Part shown: positions 1 through 11,495 of the stretch, piece after piece | Layout: each line of letters begins with the position of its first letter | How positions within the stretch are numbered: the first letter of the stretch is position 1 | Source of the DNA: Prosapia bicincta | Taxonomy: Eukaryota > Arthropoda > Insecta > Hemiptera > Cercopidae | Assembly (NCBI GenBank): GCA_036971475.1 | Contig: JBAIZL010000005.1 | Coordinates: 175,207,386 to 175,271,385 of the forward strand | DNA length: 64,000 nucleotides | Reading direction: 5' to 3' | The notes under the pieces: generated by a model | Told to the model about the DNA's origin: nothing | What the model saw: the letters and a program-made list of their open reading frames with translations, nothing else | Database searches by the model: none | Program-made: the position numbers and the translations under genes

Positions 1-74
1 TTCTAACGCAAGCGTAGAAAGAACTTTTTCTGTTCTATGTTTCTACATACACGCACGCGCGCGTGCACACACAC

Positions 75-76
<2 letters not shown>

Positions 77-144
<68 letters not shown>

Positions 145-167
145 GCGTCGATCGCCCCCCCCCCCCC
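77..167. repeat. (TA)n microsatellite and C13 run
   Basis: Uninterrupted TA dinucleotides run from about 77 to 142 after a short CA/CG-rich lead. A run of 13 C follows at 155-167. No gene is visible in the first 290 bases. Confidence 0.95.
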
Positions 168-290
168 AAAGCAAGTCGCTGGATACGCGCCTGTAAATAC
201 GATTTTCACCATGTAATGTTTTGTTTTTGGATGCATCCTTTAATACTTTTTAACCTTAAAACCCCTACAGGAGTTAATTGAATGTTTTTT

Positions 291-685
291 TTCAATTCCT
301 TCTATTAGCTCACATTCTCGTGATATATATCTTGTACAAATGTTTATTCGTTAATAAAATACGTCTTTATTCATCCAGTCAAGTTCAAATATATTTCTTT
401 TAACCTATAATGACAATGATGTTGATACAGTATTTCAAATATTTATTCAACAATTAAGTTATACAAATTTGGGGGTGTAGGTTGGATTCGAACTGAGTAT
501 CCTCGTGTTCGAAGTCTAGCGCTTTGGCATTGAGCCAACGTTTCCATAGCTAGAAATATACTTCTCAAAAATGTAAATGAATTTTTCTTTTGCCCCCATC
601 TGGTTGTCGTCGAAACCTCCATTGGACAACTTTTAATTGTGGCCATGGTTACCACACAATATTATAAATAATTCTCTAGGATTAA
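291..685 (-). mobile_element. tRNA-derived SINE-like repeat, copy 1
   Basis: This stretch aligns over its whole length with 51729-52125, so it is a dispersed repeat. Read on the - strand, its middle (about 545-471) is tRNA-like. It has an A-box-like segment TGGCTCAATGCC (rc of 526-537) and a perfect B box GTTCGAATCC (rc of 484-493) at normal tRNA spacing. The tRNA-like part is internal: about 140 bp of unrelated but conserved sequence precedes it and an AT-rich segment follows. A short open frame at 655-443 merely crosses the repeat and is not a gene. The SINE label is inferred from the internal polymerase III promoter and the second copy. Confidence 0.7.
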
Positions 686-1552
686 AAATGGATGAAAAGA
701 ATAAAATAAAGAAACTGGATTAACGGTGTAGAACCTTGCCTCACAAACGAATAATGCGAAAGGAAAGCGATTAGAAACTACAACATAATGCTATTTGTAT
801 AAATAGTAACAGTCACAAATAATAGTCCACCACCATACATAGAAAGGAAAATGAAAAATCGCAAGGAAATTCGCTTTCTATTTTGTACTAATACAGTATT
901 TCAACTAATATAGTTATTCTGACATGTATATAGAGTACATATTTACATTCATTGTAATTATAAAATAAAAACAAAATAAAATAAATTTGTTCTTTGTTGA
1001 ATTAAGTAGGAATTGACTCTAAAGAAATAGTTTTACTTTTTAGCTTTCATCGAAGCAAAGGAACTCGTTTAAATAGGATAGCAACATATCCTAGTTGCTC
1101 TTGGCAAAGACCAAAATTGTGTTTGGACTAATTGTTTTTAAAACACTAGAATTTTGCTTAAAACGTATATTGTTTGTAGAAAAACCTAATCCAAATATGT
1201 ATTTTAATTAATTAATTGGATTTAAATATGTTAGTGATTCGAAATAACTTTTATGCCAAAAAAAATTATAACAAAAGAGAAAATATTAAGACCACGTAAA
1301 AACGCACGAGAAGTTAAAGTCGTACTTGTTTAACTTACTTTAGGTACTTGAAACTTTTTTTAACTAAACGTAACCTAACCGAATTCCTTGTAGCTATATT
1401 GTAATATACAGTAGGTATATAGAATATGGTATTATAAAACGACATAGTGCTCTTATCTATAAAGAAACATTGAATTTTTCGTTTCCTGTGTATGAGTAAA
1501 GTGAGGTTATTTTGCCACGATGTTTACTTTATTGGTTTGTGACATTTTAAAG
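686..1552. other. AT-rich intergenic sequence, no gene seen
   Basis: I find no coding signal, RNA gene or clear repeat here. It is plain AT-rich sequence with short homopolymer runs. Confidence 0.6.
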
Positions 1553-1860
1553 TCTAATCACATTTATTTTTACGTGACATGTGAAACATTTTAAAGCCTA
1601 ATCACATTTATTTTTACGTGACATGTGAAACATTTTAAAGCCTAATCACATTTATTTTTACGTGACATGTGAAACATTTTAAAGTCTAATCACATTTATT
1701 TTTACGTGACATGTGAAACATTTTAAAGTCTAATCACATTTATTTTTACGTGACATGTGAAACATTTTAAAGCCTAATCACATTTATTTTTACGTGACAT
1801 GTGAAACATTTTAAAGCCCAATCACATTTATTTTTACGTGACATGTGAAACATTTTAAAT
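1553..1860. repeat. 44-bp minisatellite, block 1 (7 copies)
   Basis: Seven head-to-tail copies of a 44-bp unit start at 1553, 1597, 1641, 1685, 1729, 1773 and 1817. The unit holds the core ACGTGACATGTGAAAC. Copies differ only at the TCTAAT / GCCTAAT / GCCCAAT junction. The block heads the first unit of a larger tandem repeat. Confidence 0.97.
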
Positions 1861-3158
1861 AGCTTTAATCTACTAACTGTTGCTGCTGTTATTATTACTA
1901 CTACTACTACTAATTTTGTAATATAATTTACGTAAATACGAAAATAAATTTGAGTTGATACAGTAATTCGGAATTACCAAAATGTGTTAATGTCAGTATA
2001 AATTTATATGTTACTATCCAATTGAAATACCTCTTTAACATTGCCAGATCCAGCAGGCACAATGGGCAGATGTTTCCTCCCAGAGTAAAAATTTACACTA
2101 TATACTGTAACAATTTTTAATTTACTTGAAACCGTTAATTCCGTTCTTAGTTTCTATTATCACTACACGAGAGCAGCATTCCGCAGCACCGTCAAGTAAT
2201 TATCTAATAACAGTATTTTTCCTAATCTCGGAACGAGCAGAACTTGGCAAGCAACAGAACCGCTAGGATGAAAATGAAACCACGTCTAACCAAATCTTTT
2301 TATAATCAAAGTATTAAAATTCATAAATTTTCATCTGAAAAACGATTCAAGACATCTAATCTATAGGATCTCGTCTAAAGCAATTTCCTGTGCTAGAATA
2401 AATCTGAAGTTGTATAACATAAACTGGTTGTACACATCCTCCTTTAAAATAATTTGAGTGAATATTATTTTATTTAAAATGCACTACGGGTCACTCAGAT
2501 CGTAACTTTCTTACGACAGTATATCTGAGTGTCTGGGACCATATTATAGGCTTGGGGCTATAGTGCAAGTTTGGGGCAGTGAGACTAAGTATCCAAGTTG
2601 AATAAATGGATACTTCAGTCTTAGAATAAATGGATACTGTTGATGTTCCAATAGTACGATTTTAGAACAGTTTCACAAAATTTTAGTTAGTGTAACATTT
2701 GAACTTCTTAAATTATCGTAAACTATTGTAGTGTAAAGTGAATTATTTAATTTTTTAATTGTTTTTTAATCGGGTTGAATCCCAAACCAGCAATGAAAGG
2801 TCCTACAAACCATCCCTTGAGAAAGTGATCTGTTCCTTTTTTTTAATTTATGTATATTAAAGAAGGGGTATTTTTTTCAAATACCTTGTTAGTGAGACTA
2901 TGAAAAGAGAGACATGCATTTCTTCTTCCGCTGCCTACTCATAACTGAAATGGCATGCAAGGCAAAATTAGTACTTCTGTTGCGTCCCTCGTGAGGATGT
3001 ACCCATGCGTCACTTGAAATAAAACTGTGAAGGGGATTAATAATAGTATGTCTACATTTTATTTTTATTTTATGGTTAGAGCTAGACAGTTATGGACAGC
3101 GGCCGTCTGTGTGTTTTGTGGGTGGGGTCGTACCTACCCAGTGAGGAAATGAGTGGGG

Positions 3159-3373
3159 TCACATTTATTTTTACGTGACATGTGAAACATTTTAAAGTCT
3201 AATCACATTTATTTTTACGTGACATGTGAAACATTTTAAAGTCTAATCACATTTATTTTTACGTGACATGTGAAACATTTTAAAGCCTAATCACATTTAT
3301 TTTTACGTGACATGTGAAACATTTTAAAGCCCAATCACATTTATTTTTACGTGACATGTGAAACATTTTAAAG
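3159..3373. repeat. 44-bp minisatellite, block 2 (5 copies)
   Basis: Five copies of the same 44-bp unit as at 1553; the first lacks its leading bases. The block heads the second higher-order unit. Confidence 0.95.
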
Positions 3374-4674
3374 AGCTTTAATCTACTAACTGTTGCTGCT
3401 GTTATTATTACTACTGCTACTACTAATTTTGTAATATAATTTATGTAAATACGAAAATAAATTTGAGTTGATACAGTAATTCGGAATTACCAAAATGTGT
3501 TAATGTCAGTATAAATTTATATGTTACTAGCCAATTGAAATACCTCTTTAACATTGCCAGATCCAGCAGGCACAATGGGCAGATGTTTCCTCCCAGAGTA
3601 AAAATTTACATTATATACTGTAACATTTTTTAATTTACTTGAAACCGTTAATTCCGTTCTTAGTTTCTATTATCACTACACGAGAGCAGCATTCCGCAGC
3701 ACCGTCAAGTAATTATCTAATAACAGTATTTTTCCTAATCTCGGAACGAGCAGAACTTGGCAAGCAACAGAACCGCTAGGATGAAAATGAAACCACGTCT
3801 AACCAAATCTTTTTATAATCAAAGTATTAAAATTCATAAATTTTCATCTGAAAAACGATTCAAGACATCTAATCTATAGGATCTCGTCTAAAGCAATTTC
3901 CTATGCTAGAATAAATCTGAAGTTGTATAACATAAACTGGTTGTACACATCCTCCTTTAAAATAATTTGAGTGAATATTATTTTATTTAAAATGCACTAC
4001 GGGTCACTCAGATCGTAACTTTCTTACGACAGTATATCTGAGTGTCTGGGACCATATTATAGGCTTGGGGCTATAGTGCAAGTTTGGGGCAGTGAGACTA
4101 AGTATCCAAGTTGAATAAATGGATACTTCAGTCTTAGAATAAATGGATACTGTTGATGTTCCAATAGTACGATTTTAGAACAGTTTCACAAAATTTTAGT
4201 TAGTGTAACATTTGAACTTCTTAAATTATCGTAAACTATTGTAGTGTAAAGTGAATTATTTAATTTTTTAATTGTTTTTTAATCGGGTTGAATCCCAAAC
4301 CAGCAATGAAAGGTCCTACAAACCATCCCTTGAGAAAGTGATCTGTTCCTTTTTTTTAATTTATGTATATTAAAGAAGGGGTATTTTTTTCAAATACCTT
4401 GTTAGTGAGACTATGAAAAGAGAGACATGCATTTCTTCTTCCGCTGCCTACTCATAACTGAAATGGCATGCAAGGCAAAATTAGTACTTCTGTTGCGTCC
4501 CTCGTGAGGATGTACCCATGCGTCACTTGAAATAAAACTGTGAAGGGGATTAATAATAGTATGTCTTGTACATTTTATTTTTATTTTATGGTTAGAGCTA
4601 GACGGTTATGGACAGCGGCCGTCTGTGTGTTTTGTGGGTGGGGTCGTACCTACCCAGTGAGGAAATGAGTGGGG

Positions 4675-4889
4675 TCACATTTATTTTTACGTGACATGTG
4701 AAACATTTTAAAGTCTAATCACATTTATTTTTACGTGACATGTGAAACATTTTAAAGTCTAATCACATTTATTTTTACGTGACATGTGAAACATTTTAAA
4801 GCCTAATCACATTTATTTTTACGTGACATGTGAAACATTTTAAAGCCCAATCACATTTATTTTTACGTGACATGTGAAACATTTTAAAG
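4675..4889. repeat. 44-bp minisatellite, block 3 (5 copies)
   Basis: Five copies, with the same order of junction variants as block 2 (TCT, TCT, GCCT, GCCC). This indicates that the whole unit was duplicated, not the minisatellite alone. Confidence 0.95.
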
Positions 4890-6188
4890 AGCTTTAATCT
4901 ACTAACTGTTGCTGCTGTTATTATTACTACTGCTACTACTAATTTTGTAATATAATTTATGTAAATACGAAAATAAATTTGAGTTGATACAGTAATTCGG
5001 AATTACCAAAATGTGTTAATGTCAGTATAAATTTATATGTTACTAGCCAATTGAAATACCTCTTTAACATTGCCAGATCCAGCAGGCACAATGGGCAGAT
5101 GTTTCCTCCCAGAGTAAAAATTTACATTATATACTGTAACATTTTTTAATTTACTTGAAACCGTTAATTCCGTTCTTAGTTTCTATTATCACTACACGAG
5201 AGCAGCATTCCGCAGCACCGTCAAGTAATTATCTAATAACAGTATTTTTCCTAATCTCGGAACGAGCAGAACTTGGCAAGCAACAGAACCGCTAGGATGA
5301 AAATGAAACCACGTCTAACCAAATCTTTTTATAATCAAAGTATTAAAATTCATAAATTTTCATCTGAAAAACGATTCAAGACATCTAATCTATAGGATCT
5401 CGTCTAAAGCAATTTCCTATGCTAGAATAAATCTGAAGTTGTATAACATAAACTGGTTGTACACATCCTCCTTTAAAATAATTTGAGTGAATATTATTTT
5501 ATTTAAAATGCACTACGGGTCACTCAGATCGTAACTTTCTTACGACAGTATATCTGAGTGTCTGGGACCATATTATAGGCTTGGGGCTATAGTGCAAGTT
5601 TGGGGCAGTGAGACTAAGTATCCAAGTTGAATAAATGGATACTTCAGTCTTAGAATAAATGGATACTGTTGATGTTCCAATAGTACGATTTTAGAACAGT
5701 TTCACAAAATTTTAGTTAGTGTAACATTTGAACTTCTTAAATTATCGTAAACTATTGTAGTGTAAAGTGAATTATTTAATTTTTTAATTGTTTTTTAATC
5801 GGGTTGAATCCCAAACCAGCAATGAAAGGTCCTACAAACCATCCCTTGAGAAAGTGATCTGTTCCTTTTTTTTTAATTTATGTATATTAAAGAAGGGGTA
5901 TTTTTTTCAAATACCTTGTTAGTGAGACTATGAAAAGAGAGACATGCATTTCTTCTTCCGCTGCCTACTCATAACTGAAATGGCATGCAAGGCAAAATTA
6001 GTACTTCTGTTGCGTCCCTCGTGAGGATGTACCCATGCGTCACTTGAAATAAAACTGTGAAGGGGATTAATAATAGTATGTCTTGTACATTTTATTTTTA
6101 TTTTATGGTTAGAGCTAGACGGTTATGGACAGCGGCCGTCTGTGTGTTTTGTGGGTGGGGTCGTACCTACCCAGTGAGGAAATGAGTG

Positions 6189-8369
6189 TGGTAGTTGTAT
6201 ATACGTGTGTCTGTATGTAGCGCCTTAGTTCTACAAGTAACAGAGGTGTTATTTGACGAAAGGCACTTTCAAGTGAGTGTGGGCCATGCACAAGATTGCA
6301 GGCCCTGCCAGACGTACTTAATTATCCTGCGCACATGGATACTAATAGCGTTGTGAGCGCCCGTAGTGAAGACAGACTTGTTCTGTTAAGCATAAGATAC
6401 ATTTGTATTTATCTAATTATTACTGAAACGTAGTACAAACCAAGAAATATCTAGATCCACCTAACGACTATTAGAGGAATCTATGTCAGCCAGACATTGA
6501 GATTCAAGTAAGAGAGAGGGCTCTGGCAGAGTCTACAGGTGGCAGACAGTGAAAGAAGAGGGAATGTTTCTAGAAGGGTCTATTCCGTTTTCATTTTTAT
6601 CCTCCCTACATGCTAAAAGTGGCTTCAAAAGATTTGAGAGAAAATGCAAAGATTTTCATGGAGTTTTATGAGTTTGGTGACATCTATGTAGAATTAGATC
6701 TGTGGGGAAAAAAGGATTGCCCAGGGGAAAATTTAGAGGCTGCACTTTTGGAAAAGGCCCATTTTTTTCTCCTGCATCAAGGGGCTTACTAATCATTGTA
6801 TGTGCTTTTCGTCCTCCAAGTCTCCTGTTGATCTTTCATTACTTTTCGAATGGTAAAGCTTTGGCTCAGAAGTACAATGGGAGAGGACAACCTGACTGAG
6901 TTGTGTGTTGGGGGTCTATAGGAAATTCTTCAAGGAAAATCAGGACTGGATTGAAATGAGAGTTTTGAAAAAGTTCTCTTCAAACCAAAGAAGTATAAGG
7001 CACATAACGAAAATAATTTTTTTTTCTAAAGCAAATCATTATAATAACTAATAAAGCAATTATATAATTGTATATAATTTTCTTAAAATGTCAGTTTCAT
7101 TCGACCTTTACGTTTCTAACGTTACATCCGAAAGATCAGCCCAGTTTTGTCCTGGGTACGCCCTTGTCTGTAAAGAAATTTCGTTTTACGAGAAATATAA
7201 TTTGAGTTATCGTTTACTAAGAAGTGCACAATTGTATTTGTACACAAAGTGTTTCATATAACTGCCCTAGAATTAAAACCGGTTTGCTTGTGGCCAAGTC
7301 AAACGAAAGCGATTTGTGGCACAGAAGTGTGACCATCGATGATTCACACGGCTTGTGTACCGATTTCATTGAATACGTCTTTGTCAGTGGTTTATAAAAG
7401 AAATTGAACATTGAAGAGTTACGGATTTACATGACAATGCGACTCGTGAGGTAAAGATACAGTACCTGAACAGACGCAACCTTCACTGGCTGCTTTAAAA
7501 ATCACACAGATTGAAGTAATTGTAAAATGTGTTTAGTACGACTTTGTGAGTAATTTTCAGTAACAAAAGTTTTTTTAAAAAAATCACGGAAACATCACGA
7601 GCTGTAGAACAATTAGAAGAAGATAAATTGATTTTTTCGGAACGAAAATGGTTTAGACAAATTTAGCTAAAATAATTTATAGGCAAATTAGTATTAGGTA
7701 AGTAGGGGCAGAGATATATCCAGAATTAGGTTATGGAAAGTGTAACGAAGAAATTAGGAGGTGGAATCCCTCTGGGAATATTTTGAAAACTTGATTGAAC
7801 CTCTTGAAATCCTATGATAATTTTGCAATTAAAATCACAGAAATGTCGGACAGCTGTTTGGCGTTTTTTTTCTACACTGACCCAATTTAGTAATTCCAAT
7901 ATCTTAACTGACTTAATATATTTCTGTATACACTCACAGGAATTATAATATATAAATAAAATACAGTTGGTGCGCGAGTCAAGAGTTATTGACCATTTAT
8001 GATTAGGTACTACTTATTGTCTGTAAAATAATAACTAATTGGTATTGTAATATTTATGAAATTGTTAATTTTTAGTTAATTATAAAATTATTATATGTAT
8101 ATTAGGCATGAAGTAAGTTGTCGATACGTTGCTAGCTTAAACAAAAGTAAAGACACTTTTACTCACATAAAATTTATGACTTTATATTAGATGACTTAAG
8201 TTTAACTTTAAATAAAAAAAAACTTGCTGAAAAATTAATAACCGACACGTAACTGTTTTTTTAAATTTTTAGTTACGAGATATATATTTGTTTGTATACG
8301 TACAATAATAAATTTACAATGTTTGTCAGAACGAAAGTAAGTGATTTAACTAAAGATTTTAAATGATTG

Positions 8370-8403
<34 letters not shown>

Positions 8404-8512
8404 TCTGAAGTAACAAAATAAGCTCGAAAATGAGAACACGAATTTAATAGTTCTCGAAAGTCGACTCTCATAATTACCAAGTAAGATTCTTGTTGAAGTA
8501 CATTAAAGTGTA

Positions 8513-8572
<60 letters not shown>

Positions 8573-8883
8573 TTAAGTAATAATTTTGGTTCACAAAATC
8601 GTCAGTACTACTTACGCTTCCTATTGGTATAATAAATTGGTATTACAGGTTAATATTTTCATTGTAAAATTCTTAGCTTTGGGGACACGTGCTCCCCCCT
8701 CTCCCGTCTACGTCTATATCCCTAATACAAATATTAAGTTAACATTCTAAACTTTGTGGTAGTTATAATATCTCCACAGATTGTGAATGCTAAATGTAGT
8801 TCCACAGATATTTAGAAGTTGGCATCGAAGATTCCAATGTTGCCAAAAGCATAGGTCACAACTAGCATGATATCTTAAGAATG
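6189..8883. other. No recognisable gene; two (TA)n tracts
   Basis: Short open frames at 6610-6899 (+) and 7411-7217 (-) show no recognised domain and lack splice-linked partners, so I do not call them genes. TA microsatellites lie at 8371-8402 and 8515-8567. The rest is anonymous AT-rich sequence. Confidence 0.6.
8371..8567. repeat. Two (TA)n microsatellites
   Basis: Pure TA tracts at 8371-8402 and 8515-8567, separated by about 110 bp of non-repetitive sequence. Open frames of Ile-Tyr repeats here are artefacts of the microsatellite. Confidence 0.95.
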
Positions 8884-9700
8884 CTAGCCATGTCCTCTCA
8901 AAAGCTCTAGGTTTTTCCCACGGTGTAGGGTAGTTGGTTTTAGTCCTGAGGAGACGGAATAAATAGTAATGAGGACACAGAAGATTTTCTCAAATTTGTC
9001 TATAGAGAATGGAGTGTTCAGAGGAGAGTCTGCAGACAGCCCAACATTAAAAGGTATGGCTTCTTCCTTCGGTTTATACATCTGGAATAATGTATTATAA
9101 GCTGTAGTAGCAGAAAAAGCAGAAAATGACATTCCCAGTACGTTAGAAATATCATCACTGTTTGTGATCAATCTTCCATTTGGTCGTTTCAGTGCAATAG
9201 AATGGAAGTACCACACACACTTATCTTAATTTTCTTCACATGGTGGATGATGGAATTGTTCAATTAAGCTAATGTTCCGTGGCCAAGATTTCATTCTAAA
9301 CAGCCTAAAGATAATACGTGCTTTCACACAAAGTTTTTTTATATTCCTGAAGGTTTTCAGTTGTTTAGTGTTGCTTAAATCTCCTTAAAGCTCTATGTCG
9401 TAAACGGAGGATAGCTGAGCATTCATTGTTCCACCACAGCATGGGCGGGCGGCGTGGATTCACAGATGTTTTTGGAATGGTCTTTTCAGCGTCATTCAAA
9501 ATGGTCTTTGTTATTTATTATTTCATAGATGGGTGTCATATAATCCATGTCAAGTGATATAAAAAAGCTTGAGAAGGCGTCCCAGTTGGCTTTCCTTGAG
9601 ATCCAACGGGGATTTCGAGTGTTACAGGGAGGGGAGTCATATAAATTGATCTTTATAGGTACATGGTCGCTACCCGTTCGTATGATCTTTTAATAATGTT
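8884..9700 (-). pseudogene. LINE fragment: endonuclease C-terminus to start of RT
   Basis: Read on the - strand, broken frames spell the end of a non-LTR retrotransposon endonuclease. The SDHVPI motif lies near 9672-9655. A PRW...ANWDAF segment follows near 9615-9575, then a WWNNEC...LRHRALRRF segment at about 9440-9365. An open stretch from 9216 to 8884 then resembles the linker into the reverse transcriptase (DISNVLG, PLNTPFS). This order is typical of Jockey/CR1-like LINEs. Several frames are needed, so the copy is dead. It is a different element from the fragment at 10100-11495, because its 3' side lies at lower coordinates and its domains do not continue into it. Confidence 0.75.
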
Positions 9701-9900
9701 TCTTAATTTTGAAACCAGGTATGACGTTAAATGTGGGTAGTTCATGTGGAATACGAATTTTAAATCTGAACCCTGTTTGAAAGAGAAACCTTCGGGTATC
9801 CTAATTAAAAAGTATATCGTCAAGTAACCGGTTGCTTTGTATGAGACACAGGAATTATAACATAACAGGAGACATCAACCGCCTTGAGATGCACAGGAGG

Positions 9901-10067
9901 GTAGTTCGCCGATTGGTGGAAGTGGAAGGCCAAGCAGCTTCCTGCCCCTCTCATCTAAACACAGTGAAGAACAAAGTAGAGTTGGGGTAGTTCCCCGACT
10001 GGTGGAAGTGGAATTGCAAGCAGCTGTCTACCCATCCTCGCATCTAAGCACAGTGAAGAACAAGATG
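9901..10067. repeat. ~80-bp imperfect direct repeat
   Basis: Two copies, 9901-9977 and 9987-10067, share GGTGGAAGTGGAA, CAAGCAGCT and ACAGTGAAGAACAA. They lie just beyond the 3' end of the LINE coding remnant at 10116 and may belong to its 3' tail. Confidence 0.8.
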
Positions 10068-10099
10068 TAGTGGTTTTTAGACCAATACGTTTAGCATCC

Positions 10100-11495
10100 T
10101 ACTTACTACGTAGCGCTACAGCCTGGGGTAGGCCTTGGCTTCCTTAACAATGTCCCACCATGTACTTCTGTCCTTAGCCTTCTGTTTCCATGCTGTAATG
10201 CCAAGTACCCTTAAATCTTCCTCAAGGTCCTGTAGCAATCGTCTTCTTGGTCGGCCAACTCTTCTTTTGCCAATCATAGTGCCATGTAAAAGTTTGTTCG
10301 GCATTCTTATGATGTGACTCAACCATTCTAGACGTAGCGTTTTAATAAAATGGACCACGTTTGCATCTTTGTATAAGGAATACAACTCGGCATTAGATCG
10401 AAGCTTCCACACATTTGTTTGTACATCGTGGACTGGACCATAAATTTTTCTCAAAAGCTTACGCTTAAACAATGTCAACAGATTTTTCGTCGCGGCGGTT
10501 AAAGTCCACGTCTCCGCTCCATAAGTTAGGACTGGCCGAATTAAGGTTTTATAGAGTCGTACCTTAGTGGTTTGAGACGATAGCCTATTTTTAAAAAGCG
10601 TTATATTTGCAAAGTATGCTCTATTAGCTGCCATTATTATTATTTTTTTTTTGGACTTCATTTATTGTTTTATTTTCATCATTCACTTCCGAGCCCAAAT
10701 ATGTGAAACGTTTTACTTTTTTAAAAGAATATCCATCGATATCTATAGTCGTACTGCTACGCCCTCTGCTTGTACTCATATATTTAGTTTTTCCCTCGTT
10801 TATGTAGAGACCTATCTTTTTGCTTTCATTATATTCAAAGTCTCTTTGAGCGATGGAATATTCCTGGCAACCAAACATATATCATCAGCATGTGCACATA
10901 TTTGACTGCATGATATTCCCTGAAACATTAATCCTCCTCAAAACGCCATGTAAGCTGGCCTTACAAGATTGAAGAGGGAAAATAGGTGCATCACCAGTCA
11001 GAATAGGGTATTCAGGATTCATACCGCCGCCTATGACAACTTTGCCGTCACTATCACACAATGTCATGTTGATCAGTCTGATCAACTTGTTTGGTACGTT
11101 AAACTGCTTTAGAATTTCGAGCAATTTTGCTCTGTTGACACTGTCAAAATCCTGCCGATAGTCAATAAAAAGAAGATGAAGGTCAATTTTATATTCCCAG
11201 CACTTCTCGAGTAACTGTCTTAAAACAAATATCTGATCGGTAGTTCCCCTTCCCTATCGGAATCCGCACTGATAATCTGTTATATTTTCAGCAAAGACGT
11301 TGAGCTTTTTTAGTATTATGTTTGAGAATATTTTGTATGCTACAGGGAGAAGAGATATTCCACGATAATTACTGCATTCCAATTTGTCACCCTTTTTAAA
11401 AATAGGACTTATGAGACTAGCTCTCCATTTTCTAGGCATGCGTTCTCTTTCCAGAGTCGACAAACACTGAGTCAGTAAGCCCCTAATCACACTTA
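10100..11495 (-). pseudogene. LINE reverse transcriptase remnant
   Basis: On the - strand, successive broken frames give a non-LTR reverse transcriptase in order. First comes a finger/palm block (MPRKWRASLISPIFKKGDK, then SNYRGISLLP, ending QCGFR at 11254). A segment around LLEILKQFNVPNKLIRLIN (about 11130-11070) follows, then the catalytic box AHADDI with ADD at 10889-10881. The C-terminal part has YGAETWTLT, LEWLSHIIRM and GRPRRR and ends at 10116. The region that should hold the G-x-x-Q-G-D motif is damaged, and stops and frameshifts separate the blocks. It is therefore a decayed copy, probably RTE-like or a related clade. A Harbinger element directly abuts its upstream side at 11496. Confidence 0.85.

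Larger units (their letters stand above)
1553..6188. repeat. Higher-order tandem repeat, three ~1.5-kb units
   Basis: Three units follow one another, each a block of 44-bp minisatellite plus about 1.3 kb of non-repetitive sequence: 1553-3158, 3159-4674 and 4675-6188. The same landmark (AGCTTTAATCTACT) occurs at 1861, 3374 and 4890, giving periods of 1513 and 1516 bp. Units 2 and 3 look almost identical. Unit 1 differs by a few substitutions and has seven rather than five minisatellite copies. The array ends within the phrase AATGAGTG at 6188, where unique sequence starts. No frame in the unit looks coding. Confidence 0.95.

Noticed and set aside
443..655. 70-codon - strand frame
   Set aside because: It only crosses the tRNA-derived repeat; copy 2 of the repeat does not keep the frame.
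6610..6899. Two overlapping + strand open frames
   Set aside because: No family features, no splice partners, and length expected by chance.
8370..8594. 74-codon frame with Ile-Tyr repeats
   Set aside because: It is produced by two TA microsatellites.
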